Shown piece after piece: positions 44,501 to 53,925 of a stretch of 64,000 nucleotides of DNA. Source of the stretch: Piromyces finnis. Its lineage: Eukaryota > Neocallimastigomycota > Neocallimastigomycetes > Neocallimastigales > Neocallimastigaceae. The notes beneath the pieces were generated by a model that saw only the letters and a program-made list of their open reading frames with translations, did no database searches and was not told the DNA's origin. Where the stretch lies: positions 1,579,001 through 1,643,000 of the forward strand of contig MCFH01000002.1 of the NCBI GenBank assembly GCA_002104945.1. The letters run 5' to 3'. Position 1 is the first letter of the stretch; each line of letters begins with the position of its first letter. The position numbers and the translations under genes are program-made.

Positions 44501-47250
44501 ATAGCAAGATCATCAACTGGTTCTTTATTAGTATTTGCCTTGTTTCTATACATTGCTAAATCATCAATTGGTTCCTTGTTTGTATTTGCTTTATTTCTAT
44601 ACATTGCTAAATCATCGACTGGTTCTTTATTAGTATTTACCTTGTTTCTATACATTGCAAGATCATCAACTGGTTCTTTATTTGTATTTGCCTTATTTCT
44701 GTACATAGCAAGATCATCAACTGGTTCTTTATTAGTATTTGCCTTGTTTCTATACATTGCTAAATCATCAATTGGTTCCTTGTTTGTATTTGCTTTATTT
44801 CTATACATTGCTAAATCATCGACTGGTTCTTTATTAGTATTTACCTTGTTTCTATACATTGCTAAATCATCGACTGGTTCTTTATTAGTATTTCCTTTAT
44901 TTCTGTACATAGCAAGATCATCAACTGGTTCCTTGTTTGTATTTGCTTTATTTCTATACATTGCAAGATCATCAACTGGTTCTTTGTTTGTATTTGCTTT
45001 ATTTCTATACATAGCAAGGTCATCTACTGGTTCTTTGTTTGTATTTGCTTTATTTCTGTACATTGCAAGATCATCGACTGGTTCTTTACTAGTATTTGCC
45101 TTATTTCTGTACATTGCTAAATCATCAATTGGTTCTTTATTTGTATTTGCCTTATTTCTATACATAGCAAGATCATCAACTGGCTCTTTGTTAGTATTTG
45201 CCTTATTTCTATACATAGCAAGATCATCGACTGGTTCTTTATTGGTATTTGCCTTATTTCTATACATAGCAAGGTCATCAACCGGTTCCTTGTTTGTATT
45301 GGCTTTGTTTCTATACATAGCAAGGTCATCAATTGGTTCTTTGTTAGTATAGGCTTTTTTTCTGTACATTGCTAAATCATCAATTGGTTCTTTATTGACA
45401 CCTCCTTTATTTCTGTACATTGCTAAGTCATCAACTGGTTCTTTATAGACACTTCCTTTATTTCTGTACATTGCTAAGTCATCAACTGGTTCTTTATAGA
45501 CACTTCCTTTATTTCTGTACATTGCTAAGTCATCAACTGGTTCTTTATAGACACCTCCTTTATTTCTGTACATTGCTAAGTCATCAACTGGTTCTTTATT
45601 GACACCTCCTTTATTTCTGTACATTGATAAGTCATCAACTGGTTCTTTATTGATACCTCCTTTATTTTTATGCATTGCTAAGTCATCAACTGGTTCTTTA
45701 TAGACACCTCCTTTATTTCTATGCATTGCTAAGTCATCAACTGGTTCTTTATAGACACCTCCTTTATTTCTGTACATTGCTAAGTCATCAACTGGTTCTT
45801 TATTGACACCTCCTTTATTTCTGTACATTGATAAGTCATCAACTGGTTCTTTATTGATACCTCCTTTATTTTTATGCATTGCAAAGTCATCAATTGGATC
45901 TTTATAGACACTTCCTTTATTTCTGTACATAGCTAGATCGTCTACAGGTTCTTTATTAGTATATCCTTTATTTTTATACATATAGAGATCATCAATTGGT
46001 TCTTTATTAATACCTCCTTTATTCCTATGCATTGCAAAGTCATCAATTGGTTCTTTATAGACACTTCCTTTATTTCTATGCATAGCTAGGTCGTCTACAG
46101 GTTCTTTATAGGTTTTTCCTTTATTTCTGTACATGGAAAGATCATCATAAGGTTCATTTTGTATTATTGCGCCTTTATTTTTGTTTGGACCTGATTTTAT
46201 TCCTTTATTTTTATTAATAAACATACCTAAATTATCAGTCAAAATTCTATCTCTTGGTGAAGATGTTATTTCTTTCATCAACATTTCAGAATCATCATCT
46301 GAATCTTTTTCCTCATTAGAATCTATATTTTCGCTTCTATTACTGAATTTATGATGCAATTTCTCATTATTTATTTTATTTTCTTTATTATTATTATTTT
46401 TTTTTTCACTGATTTTTAGTTTATTTTCTTTCATAATATTTTTTATTCTTAATGGTATATTACCATTATTATTTCTTTTTTTTATTTTCTTTTTTTTTTC
46501 TATTATTCCTTCTTTAATATTATCCGAATTTTCTTGAAAAGTTTCTTTCTCTTCGATATCCTTTGAATTTTCTTTTTTTATTAAATTTCTGTTAATTTTA
46601 TATCTTAATTTATTAAATACTTTTCGAAAAATATTTTCCTGCTTTTTGCAATCCTTATACATTAAATGTTCAATAATATTATCAATATTATTATTCACAC
46701 TTTCTAAAATATCACTGTTGCTTTTATGAAATTTAATATACTTTAATAACATATTTCGACAATTTTCATCATAACAATTTAATTCTAATGCATCTAAAGA
46801 TAAATCAATTTTCGTTTCTATTCCAGAATCAATATCTAATAAATTTTGTGAAAAAGGACAAGGCTGTCCCAAACTATCTACTTGACATTTTGATTCAAAT
46901 AGTAATTCAAGTTCTCTTGTTGCTTTATTATCAATATTACATAGCTCTTTATATGCATTTATTACTTTCTTACATTTTATATACTCATTTTTACATAAAT
47001 CATCTATCGTTAAATCCTTTTTAATACTACATTCACTATATTGATTTGCTGCTTCTTCACATGAATCAAGTATTGTAACTTCTAAACCTATTTTTGTATT
47101 TGATATTGGAATTTTTGATTTACTTGATATTGAATCAGAATCATTTATACAATTTAAAGAAGACTCTTCAATATCTACACAAGGATTATTATTTGAAAAA
47201 GAATTTGTAAATGTTAATGCCAATAAAATAAAAATACTCTGTATTTTCAT
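38536..47250 (-). CDS. Giant secreted protein (2904 aa) with ~139 tandem 17-residue repeats, unknown function
   Basis: One intronless 2904-codon frame from ATG 47250. Residues 1-19 form a signal peptide (MKIQSIFILLALTFTNSFS). Residues ~20-230 hold about 14 Cys and look like a folded, disulphide-bonded head, followed by a basic Lys/Asn-rich linker. From about residue 366 some 139 units of 17 residues follow; the core form is ANTNKEPVDDLAMYRNK. End units are more varied (GGVYKEPVDDLAMHRNK, GGVNKEPIDDLSMYRNK) and core units nearly uniform. Each unit has three acidic and three basic residues, so the rod is neutral overall. Three degenerate units and a basic tail ending NKDRKR close the protein. 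There is no dockerin, GPI signal or membrane segment. A structural, adhesive or cell-surface role is inferred. The family is not recognised. Confidence 0.92.
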   Translation of the reverse strand: MKIQSIFILLALTFTNSFSNNNPCVDIEESSLNCINDSDSISSKSKIPISNTKIGLEVTILDSCEEAANQYSECSIKKDLTIDDLCKNEYIKCKKVINAYKELCNIDNKATRELELLFESKCQVDSLGQPCPFSQNLLDIDSGIETKIDLSLDALELNCYDENCRNMLLKYIKFHKSNSDILESVNNNIDNIIEHLMYKDCKKQENIFRKVFNKLRYKINRNLIKKENSKDIEEKETFQENSDNIKEGIIEKKKKIKKRNNNGNIPLRIKNIMKENKLKISEKKNNNNKENKINNEKLHHKFSNRSENIDSNEEKDSDDDSEMLMKEITSSPRDRILTDNLGMFINKNKGIKSGPNKNKGAIIQNEPYDDLSMYRNKGKTYKEPVDDLAMHRNKGSVYKEPIDDFAMHRNKGGINKEPIDDLYMYKNKGYTNKEPVDDLAMYRNKGSVYKDPIDDFAMHKNKGGINKEPVDDLSMYRNKGGVNKEPVDDLAMYRNKGGVYKEPVDDLAMHRNKGGVYKEPVDDLAMHKNKGGINKEPVDDLSMYRNKGGVNKEPVDDLAMYRNKGGVYKEPVDDLAMYRNKGSVYKEPVDDLAMYRNKGSVYKEPVDDLAMYRNKGGVNKEPIDDLAMYRKKAYTNKEPIDDLAMYRNKANTNKEPVDDLAMYRNKANTNKEPVDDLAMYRNKANTNKEPVDDLAMYRNKANTNKEPIDDLAMYRNKANTSKEPVDDLAMYRNKANTNKEPVDDLAMYRNKANTNKEPVDDLAMYRNKANTNKEPVDDLAMYRNKGNTNKEPVDDLAMYRNKVNTNKEPVDDLAMYRNKANTNKEPIDDLAMYRNKANTNKEPVDDLAMYRNKANTNKEPVDDLAMYRNKVNTNKEPVDDLAMYRNKANTNKEPIDDLAMYRNKANTNKEPVDDLAMYRNKANTNKEPVDDLAMYRNKANTNKEPVDDLAMYRNKANTNKEPVDDLAMYRNKANTNKEPVDDLAMYRNKANTNKEPVDDLAMYRNKANTNKEPVDDLAMYRNKANTNKEPVDDLAMYRNKANTNKEPVDDLAMYRNKANTNKEPVDDLAMYRNKVNTNKEPVDDLAMYRNKANTNKEPIDDLAMYRNKANTNKEPVDDLAMYRNKANTNKEPVDDLAMYRNKANTNKEPVDDLAMYRNKANTNKEPVDDLAMYRNKANTNKEPVDDLAMYRNKANTNKEPVDDLAMYRNKGNTNKEPVDDLAMYRNKANTNKEPVDDLAMYRNKANTNKEPIDDLAMYRNKANTNKEPVDDLAMYRNKANTNKEPVDDLAMYRNKANTNKEPVDDLAMYRNKANTNKEPVDDLAMYRNKANTNKEPVDDLAMYRNKANTNKEPVDDLAMYRNKGNTNKEPVDDLAMYRNKANTNKEPVDDLAMYRNKANTNKEPIDDLAMYRNKANTNKEPVDDLAMYRNKANTNKEPVDDLAMYRNKANTNKEPVDDLAMYRNKANTNKEPVDDLAMYRNKANTNKEPVDDLAMYRNKANTNKEPVDDLAMYRNKGSINKEPVDDLAMYRNKANTNKEPVDDLAMYRNKANTNKEPVDDLAMYRNKANTNKEPVDDLAMYRNKANTNKEPVDDLAMYRNKANTNKEPVDDLAMYRNKANTNKEPVDDLAMYRNKANTNKEPVDDLAMYRNKANTNKEPVDDLAMYRNKANTNKEPVDDLAMYRNKANTNKEPVDDLAMYRNKANTNKEPVDDLAMYRNKANTNKEPVDDLAMYRNKANTNKEPVDDLAMYRNKANTNKEPVDDLAMYRNKANTNKEPVDDLAMYRNKANTNKEPVDDLAMYRNKANTNKEPVDDLAMYRNKANTNKEPVDDLAMYRNKANTNKEPVDDLAMYRNKANTNKEPVDDLAMYRNKANTNKEPVDDLAMYRNKANTNKEPVDDLAMYRNKANTNKEPVDDLAMYRNKANTNKEPVDDLAMYRNKANTNKEPVDDLAMYRNKANTNKEPVDDLAMYRNKANTNKEPVDDLAMYRNKANTNKEPVDDLAMYRNKANTNKEPVDDLAMYRNKANTNKEPVDDLAMYRNKANTNKEPVDDLAMYRNKANTNKEPVDDLAMYRNKANTNKEPVDDLAMYRNKANTNKEPVDDLAMYRNKANTNKEPVDDLAMYRNKANTNKEPVDDLAMYRNKANTNKEPVDDLAMYRNKANTNKEPVDDLAMYRNKANTNKEPVDDLAMYRNKANTNKEPVDDLAMYRNKGSINKEPVDDLAMYRNKANTNKEPVDDLAMYRNKANTNKEPVDDLAMYRNKANTNKEPVDDLAMYRNKANTNKEPVDDLAMYRNKANTNKEPVDDLAMYRNKANTNKEPVDDLAMYRNKGSINKEPVDDLAMYRNKANTNKEPVDDLAMYRNKANTNKEPVDDLAMYRNKANTNKEPVDDLAMYRNKANTNKEPVDDLAMYRNKGNTNKEPVDDLAMYRNKANTNKEPVDDLAMYRNKANTNKEPVDDLAMYRNKANTNKEPVDDLAMYRNKGNTNKEPVDDLAMYRNKANTNKEPVDDLAMYRNKANTNKEPVDDLAMYRNKANTNKEPSDDLAMYRNKGGVNKEPVDDLAMYRNKGSVYKEPVDDLAMYRNKGGVNKEPVDDLAMYRNKGSVYKEPVDDLAMYRNKGGVNKEPVDDLAMYRNKGGVNKEPIDDLSMYRNKGSTNKEPIDDLAMYRNKGGVNKEPVDDLSMYRNKGGVNKEPIDDLSMYRNKGSTNKEPVDDLAMYRNKDSAGTRSSNSLFRIGKGNTSSNFKSNKGGIGMNRNTNSSSNTNKNIIDDLAIQRGKGTSNKEPVDDLSMHRSKTLSSKKQIDDLAIGNKSKSSSTNTKSTNTNNISVNKTKGFKYSKNAPLRMGKIEDISLKKKRENIQKYDEEKKKDPRDSKIYDESIESLLDAIIINKNNDLINKDRKR
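39075..46155 (-). repeat. 51-bp coding minisatellite, ~139 units
   Basis: The conserved GAACC (plus strand ggttc) of the first unit ends at 46155 and that of the last at 39117: 7038 bases apart, exactly 138 x 51, so no net indel is present. Variation is mostly synonymous (Val GTT/GTC/GTA, Leu CTT/TTA, Asn AAT/AAC, Ala GCA/GCC/GCT). Larger blocks are themselves repeated, for example 43035, 43494 and 43953 mark starts 459 bases (9 units) apart, and 41043 and 41298 are 255 bases (5 units) apart. Confidence 0.95.
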
Positions 47251-47906
47251 TTTGTATTTATAAAAATTAATATATATTATTTATCTTTTTTCTGATATTA
47301 TCACTATAATCTTCGATTAATGCTTAATGATAAATAATTATAAAAAATATAGGATTATTGAATAGCAATGAAATTATAAAAATATAATTAAATATATATT
47401 TGATATATTATATAAAAACAAAAATTATTTAATATATTGATAAAAGTATATAAATATAAACATGATTAATTCATTTATTCATTTTTTTATTTATTTATTT
47501 ATTTATTTATTTACTTATTTAATATTACAAACATGAAAATTATTTATTTAAATATTATTAATATTTTAAGCGATATTTCTCATTTTTAAAATAAAAAGTA
47601 AATTGTTATTTCAAAGATTATAATGAAAATAAATAAAATAAAAAATAGAATATAGGTATATAAATGTTGAGTGTAATAAAATGTTAAAAAAATTTCCTAT
47701 ATTTTTTATAAAAAATATAAAATAAACTTTTTTAAAAAAAAATACTTATATTAAATCTTTAAAGTTAATTTCTCAAATTTTAAAAAATTGTTTATTTGTT
47801 AAAAATTTAGTAACTTTTCTTTTATACAATTTCTAATTTTAATTTTATTATAAATATTTTTATTTATTAAAAAAAATATACAAATATATGATATTTGATT
47901 ATTATA

Positions 47907-47989
<83 letters not shown>

Positions 47990-48607
47990 GTTTTATATTT
48001 ATTATTGCTGTTGTTGTTGCTGTCGGTATTATTATTGTCATTATATATGCTAAAAAATTATCTAAAGTAATGTTTTAAATTGTTTTTCTTTGTTGTTTAT
48101 CCTTTTTCAACTATTTATAATACGTTACAAAAATTTAATAATTTGCAATAATTAAATTAATATAAAGTTATATATAAAATTTAAGTCAAATTAGATTTTA
48201 TATAACGAATTTATAGTAATTAAAATATATACATACAAAAGAATTTAAAATATGAAAATGATTAAGTTATATCAAAAAAAAAATCAGGGGTTAGGATTAA
48301 AATATGCATTTAAAAAACTTTAGGTTATCCTTAAAAAATAAGATACTTTAATAATAAAATATATATAAATTATGTAACAATTGATATATATGAATTTGTA
48401 TAAAGATGGTATAAAATATTTTTTTTTAAATTTAATTTTAAATTTCATTATTGTTTTTATATTAATTATATTTAGAATTAATATTTTCTTATAAAAATCG
48501 TTATATGAATAAAATATATTTAATTTTATAAACATTTATAATCTAACCTATACTTTTTTCCAAAAAAATTTAATTTTGTATAATTTCTTCTCAAAAAAGT
48601 TTTATTA
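47251..48607. other. Divergent intergenic region with (TTA)n microsatellite
   Basis: About 1.36 kb between the divergent starts of the repeat-protein and DUF1749 genes. Contains (TTTA)n at about 47485-47515 and a (TTA)n tract of about 28 units at 47904-47988. ORFs there are poly-Asn or poly-Tyr shadows of the microsatellite. No gene seen. Confidence 0.6.
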
Positions 48608-49897
48608 ATGTTTGGTGAATTAGTATTATATAATAAAAATAAAAGACTTTCATTATTCGAGTCGAATCCATCATTACCAAATAAATTTGTTTTTATCGGT
48701 GGTTTAACCGATGGCTTAATGGCATTACCATATTTAGAGTTATTATCTAAAACTTTGTCACAATATAATTATTCGTTGATTCAACCAGTTTTATCAAGTT
48801 CATATTTAGGATACGGGAAAGTAAATCTTAAAAATGATGTAGAAGAATTAGATGATTTGTTTTTTTATTTAATAAAGAGAATGAATTTTAATAGTGAAGA
48901 ATCAAAATCTTCAAAAATTATATTAATGGGTCATTCAACAGGTGCACAAGTATGAAAATATAAAATAATGTTATTATTCTTTTTAATATATTAATTCAAT
49001 ATATTTAGAATAAATAAATAACAGAAAAAAAAAAAAAATTACATTTTAATAATTTTAAGGATGCAATGTATTATATTAAGTATGGTAAATATAAGAATAT
49101 TCTTTCTGGAATTATTCTTCAAGGAGCAGTATCTGATAGAGAATATGCTATTTATTCTAAGGGAAAAGACATTTTATACAAGGAAATTGAAATTGCAAAA
49201 GAATTAGTAAAGCAAGGAAAAGGTCACTATTATATGCCTGCAGAGGTAGATGAAGCCCCGATAACGGCCTATAGATTTTTGTCTTTAAATGACATTGAGT
49301 AAGTTGTTTTATATAATTTTAAAATGAAAAAAAGGGTTTTTTTTAATAAATAAATAAATAATTTAATAAATAGTGGAATTGATGATATGTTTTCAACTGA
49401 TTTATCTGATGAAAAGTTAGGAAAAGTATTCTTAAAATTAGATTTTGAAGGTATTTTAATCTTAAATAATTATATAAAATTTTTATTATTAAATAATTAA
49501 ATAATAAATTAAATTCTTATAATTATATACAGCTGGAATACATACAAAATATGCTGATTTTCCTATTGTATTAATATCGAGTGAAGGTGATGAGTATGTT
49601 CCAGATAATATTGATATTATAAGACATACAAAAAGAATGCAAGAGCTTGCTGTTTTAAAATGTTGGTCAAAAGATGGTTATAATAAAAGAGATGTTGATT
49701 TTCAGTTGAATGATTCTTCGAGTTATTCAATTGACATATTAAGTAAACAAAAAAAAAACAATGTATTTATTAATGAAGAAAGTGCTATAGAAGTGGCAGC
49801 CATTATTCCAAATGCGAGACATGCTATTGAAGAAGAATTAGAGCAACAGCAATTAATGGAAATAATATTACTTCTTTTAAAAAAAATAGATAAATGA
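48608..49897 (+). CDS. DUF1749 alpha/beta-hydrolase
   Basis: Four exons (48608-48949, 49060-49298, 49374-49450, 49533-49897) give 340 residues with consistent phases. The N-terminal FVFIGGLTDGLMALPYL segment is the signature start of DUF1749 proteins, which are alpha/beta-hydrolases found across fungi and plants. The nucleophile elbow is GHSTG (Ser about 110), a plausible catalytic Asp lies in ISSEGDEYVP, and the His in NARHAIEEE near the C-terminus. The triad is thus complete. Members have been linked to esterase-type activities, including siderophore ester hydrolysis in some moulds, but the substrate here is unknown. No signal peptide; likely cytosolic. Confidence 0.88.
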
Positions 49898-50322
49898 AAT
49901 TTTATAAATTAATACAAAATATATAATTTCTTTTACTGCATTGTTATTATTATTATTATTTTTTTTTTTTTTTAGTATCATTAAGTTAAATTTAATATAA
50001 AAAGGTATATATAAGTATATATCAAATATTTAAATGATTTTTTTATTATTTGCTAAAAATGAGTAGTGATATGCTTTACAAAAAAAAAAAAAATTCCAAG
50101 AACACTAAAAAAATTAATAATAATGAATAACATTATTGTAAGAATATTTATTAAAAATTATAAGGTGGTTAAATTCAAATAATTAAATTCTATAGCTCTA
50201 AATATGAATATAGAATATATTAAAAGTCGTAACAAGGTTTTTGTAGGTGTGGAAGGGTCACTAATTTACGATACTTGTATAAGAGTGTATTAGAATAATC
50301 CTAACCTTTGTGATTTTGTATG

Positions 50323-50353
<31 letters not shown>

Positions 50354-51654
50354 GAAAAAATTATTATATTTTTTAATTAAAAAATATTAAATAATACTTA
50401 GAAATTATATATATATATCTTAAAAAAAAAGGTTTAAAATAAATTGAAATCAAAATAAAGAAAAATATATTAGTATTTTAAAGTTATTAAACTTCCATAT
50501 TATAAGGATTATGATTGTTACCAATTACTTAATATGTATAAGAAGCATGGAAAACTTTAAAGTTTTTTTTTTAAAATTTTCTATAAATAAAATTATAAGT
50601 AACAAGTTATTATTTTCATTATTATTAAAAAAAAAAAAAAAAAAAGATAAATAAAACATAATATATTTTATTAAAAAATAAAATAAATAAAATAAAATAA
50701 AACAAAACAAAATAGAATTTTTATTATAAATATATTTTTTCTTTTCACAAATTATAGTTGAATAAACATCAACTTTTTAAATGATATTTTAATATATAGT
50801 AGAAATTTTAAAATAGGTTTAAGAAATATAAAACTTATAATAAAAATATCTTTATTATTATTATTTTTTTCATTATTATCAATTTATAATTTTATTAAAA
50901 TCTTATATCTTTTTTTTCATAGAGATCTAATTATTTTTCTTTTTTAATTTTTTTATATTATTAATAGTTTATATAATGTAAATAGTTAGAAAAAAAGTCA
51001 TTGTATATTAAGTTATATAAATTATGTAAATTTACCTATCTATAATAGTCAATTCTTTAATTATATGCTGTTACTAAAATATTTATCTTATTAAAATTTT
51101 TTTTTAAAACACAGTTAATATAGAAAAATTTTATTTGAATATAAAATGGAAATCTTTACTCTAGATTATATTAAGTCGACTTTACCAAAAGTGTTTCAAA
51201 TATATATGTATATATTTATTTCCTTTTTATATGATAATGTTAATAATGCTTTTTAATAAAAAATAATTTTTAATTGAACTACATTTTAAAACTTTAGAAT
51301 AATAAAATTTGAATATTAAAATATTATTAATGGATAGGTATAAAATTATTTTTAATAAACTGACAAAATTTTAAATCTTCAATTTTGCCATTTATAATAT
51401 ACATATTAATATCTTAAAATATATATATACATCCAAATTAAACAAATTATTAAATAAAATATTTTAAAGACTATTTTATCTTGTAGAAATATTCTTTTTA
51501 ATAATTAAGTTGATAGGATATTTGGTAAGTTAAAAAAATTATAAGTATTACATTTTATCATATTAATTATATATATTTTTAGTTATTTTAATAATTAATT
51601 CTTTTATAATAAAAAATTTTTAAAAGAATAATTAAACTTTTTAAAGAGTGTTAA

Positions 51655-51721
<67 letters not shown>

Positions 51722-51867
51722 ATATTATAAAATACTATAAAATTGGTGTTTATTTATTTATTTATTTATTTATTATAATTGTAATTTTTTTTTTTTTGTG
51801 TCATTAATTTTAATATTTATACATTTTAAATTTATTAGTATTATTATCGAAATTTTATAGAAATCTG
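49898..51867. other. 2-kb intergenic region with rDNA scrap and (AAAT)n microsatellite
   Basis: Contains the 18S-derived fragment described separately (near 50221), T runs at about 50327-50353, an A run at about 50627-50645 and (AAAT)n of about 18 units at 51652-51723. It lies upstream of CSN4. A 61-codon minus ORF (50525-50710) is Phe/Leu/Lys-rich and unconvincing. No other gene seen. Confidence 0.65.
50221..50262 (+). pseudogene. Degenerate fragment of the 3' end of 18S rRNA
   Basis: The first 20 bases, taaaagtcgtaacaaggttt, are the near-universal 3' terminal segment of eukaryotic 18S rRNA. The following tgtaggtg..ggaagg.tca.ta keeps the rest of that end with CC to TT, loss of about six bases after GTAGGTG, and two further substitutions. 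Upstream and downstream sequence is not recognisable rRNA. A chance match of this length in such A/T-rich DNA is very unlikely. It is not a functional rRNA gene. Confidence 0.75.
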
Positions 51868-53262
51868 ATGTCAATAAATGATCAATTAGAAATTATTTCT
51901 AATGTACCCCAAAAGGATAAATTAGAAAAATATAAAAGTCTTGTTGATGAAATCTTTACTAAAATCTCAAATGTCAATCAATTCAAAAGTGATATTCAAA
52001 GTCTTTTTTGTCATATCACACAAGAATCTGTTGTATTGTCCATTTCAAGGCAAATTATACAATTAACAATTGATAAATTAATTGAATATATTGATGAAGA
52101 TATCGATAATATTAATAAGCAAGAAATATGGAAAATTATAATTGAAAATTTAAAAATAAGATTAGTAACATTTGAAGAACAAGTACGAAATTAATATTTA
52201 ATTTAATTATAATTTATAATTATACATTTTTTTTAATCATATATTTATACTATATTATAAACAAATAGAAGAACTAATTAAATTATAATATATTGATTAT
52301 TAAAACTTTTTATTTATTTTTTTTTAAACTTATTTATATTAAATTTAAAGGCATCAATGGCATATGAAAATCTTTCAAAAGTATTAGAAGAAGAAGAAGA
52401 ATGGACAGAAGCTGCAAAAGTTTTAATGGAAATTCCTTTAGAATCAGGATATCGTAATACATCTGATGATTACAAAATTAAAATTTACATTCATATAGTT
52501 AGACTTTTATTAGAGGATGAAGATCCAGTTACTGCAGAAACTTATTTAAATCGTGTTGCATTATTAATATCTAATACTACAGATCCTAGTATACAAATTC
52601 AATATAAATTTTCAAATGTTCGAATTCTTGATTATAAGAGACAATTTTTACCAGCTTGTAGTAAATATCATGAACTTTCTTATGAAGCTTGTATTGATAA
52701 GGAAAGTAGATTAAGATGCCTTTCTCAAGCTATTATTTGTGCAGTACTTGCAAATGCAGGTCCACTTAGAACACGTCTACTTACAACTTTATATAAAGAT
52801 GAAAGAGTTAGAGAAGGTCAAATTGATAAAGTATATACTATCATTTTAGAAAAAATGTATATGGAAAGAGTTATTCGTAAGGATGAAGTAGAAGAATTTA
52901 CCAAAACATTACAACCACATCATTTAGCAAGGATGAGTGATGGTAATACTGTTCTTGATCATGCTATTATGGAACATAATATATTATCTGCATCAAAGAT
53001 TTATAAAAATATTTCTTTTGAGGAGATTGGTAATTTGTTAGATATATCTTCAGAACAAGCTGAGTCTATTGTAGCCAAAATGATTGAAGAAGGAAGAATG
53101 AAAGGATCTATAGATCAAATTGATAATATTATTCAATTTTCATCAGTTGAAGAGTTACCTGTATGGAATGATCGTATTTCAGATTTATGTTTTAAAATTG
53201 AAGGAATTCTAACATCTATTCAAGATAAATACCCTGAGTGGGTTCAAGAAAACTTTTTATAA
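51868..53262 (+). CDS. CSN4: COP9 signalosome subunit 4 (CSN4)
   Basis: Two exons (51868-52182 and 52351-53262) give 408 residues, matching the ~406 usual for CSN4. The signalosome removes NEDD8 from cullins and so tunes ubiquitin ligases. Visible family segments are YENLSKVLEEEEEWTEAAKVL and the helical repeats ending KDERVREGQIDK. The PCI domain runs from about residue 215 to 375 (ILEKMYMERVIRKDEVEEF, HNILSASKIYKNISFEEIGNLL, SAEQ-like SSEQAESIVAKMIEEGRMKG). The winged-helix piece IDQIDNIIQF closes it. The C-terminus ends WVQENFL. Nucleus and cytosol. Confidence 0.95.
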
Positions 53263-53925
53263 AATTATTATTTATATTTAATTATTATTTATAAATATAT
53301 TAATATTGAATTTATTAAATCTAAATATTAATATTCATATATATCTATTACTTATAAAAAAATAAAAAATCATTATCATATAATTTAATATCTAAATATG
53401 TAATATAATATAAATTATAATAATTAAAATAATATAAATAATATTGCTATAAGCGATATAATTAAATAAAATGTAAATATAAAAATAATAAATTGATTAT
53501 GATAATAAAAACAACTCAATAAAAAAAAAAAAAAAAAAAAGATATCAATATTATTAATTGTTTAAGCTATTTTATATGTAAAAAACAAAGGAATATATAT
53601 ATATATATAAAGAAAAATGATTTTTTTTATATAAAACCTATTTTACTATTCTATAAATAAATTTATTTTATTATTTAATATTTTTTCATAAAATTACTTT
53701 ATTTTTATGTATTTTAGTATTATATAATTAAATGTATTCAAACTTCAAATATAAAATCATTATTAATAAATATTAATCTATTTTATAAAATAAAAAAAGG
53801 TTTAGTATATATTTTTAGAATTACTATCTTAGAAAATAAAAAAAATTGAATAATTATATTTATTTATTATATTATCATATTAAATTATATATAATTTAAT
53901 ATTTTTGTTTTAGTTGTTTTCTATT
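53263..53925. other. Spacer between convergent CSN4 and UTP11
   Basis: About 660 bases of A/T-rich DNA with both 3' ends and an A run at about 53521-53539. No gene seen. Confidence 0.6.

Noticed and set aside
39966-45332. Many minus-strand ORFs of the type IETRQIQTKNQSMTLLC
   Set aside because: Alternate frame of the same 51-bp repeat, broken repeatedly by stops; shadows of the real gene.
39581-45352. A 1923-codon plus-strand ORF (repeats of LFLYIARSSTGSLFVFA)
   Set aside because: It is the antisense of the 51-bp coding repeat. Because 51 is divisible by 3, one open antisense unit keeps the whole array open. No start context or signal supports it, while the minus frame has a signal peptide and a folded head domain.
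39075-46155. Regular 51-bp array considered as CRISPR
   Set aside because: The full 51 bases repeat without unique spacers, the array is protein-coding, and the genome is eukaryotic.
47799-48070. Poly-Asn and poly-Tyr ORFs around 47800-48070
   Set aside because: Both are products of the (TTA)n tract with A/T-rich flanks; no exon context or family resemblance.
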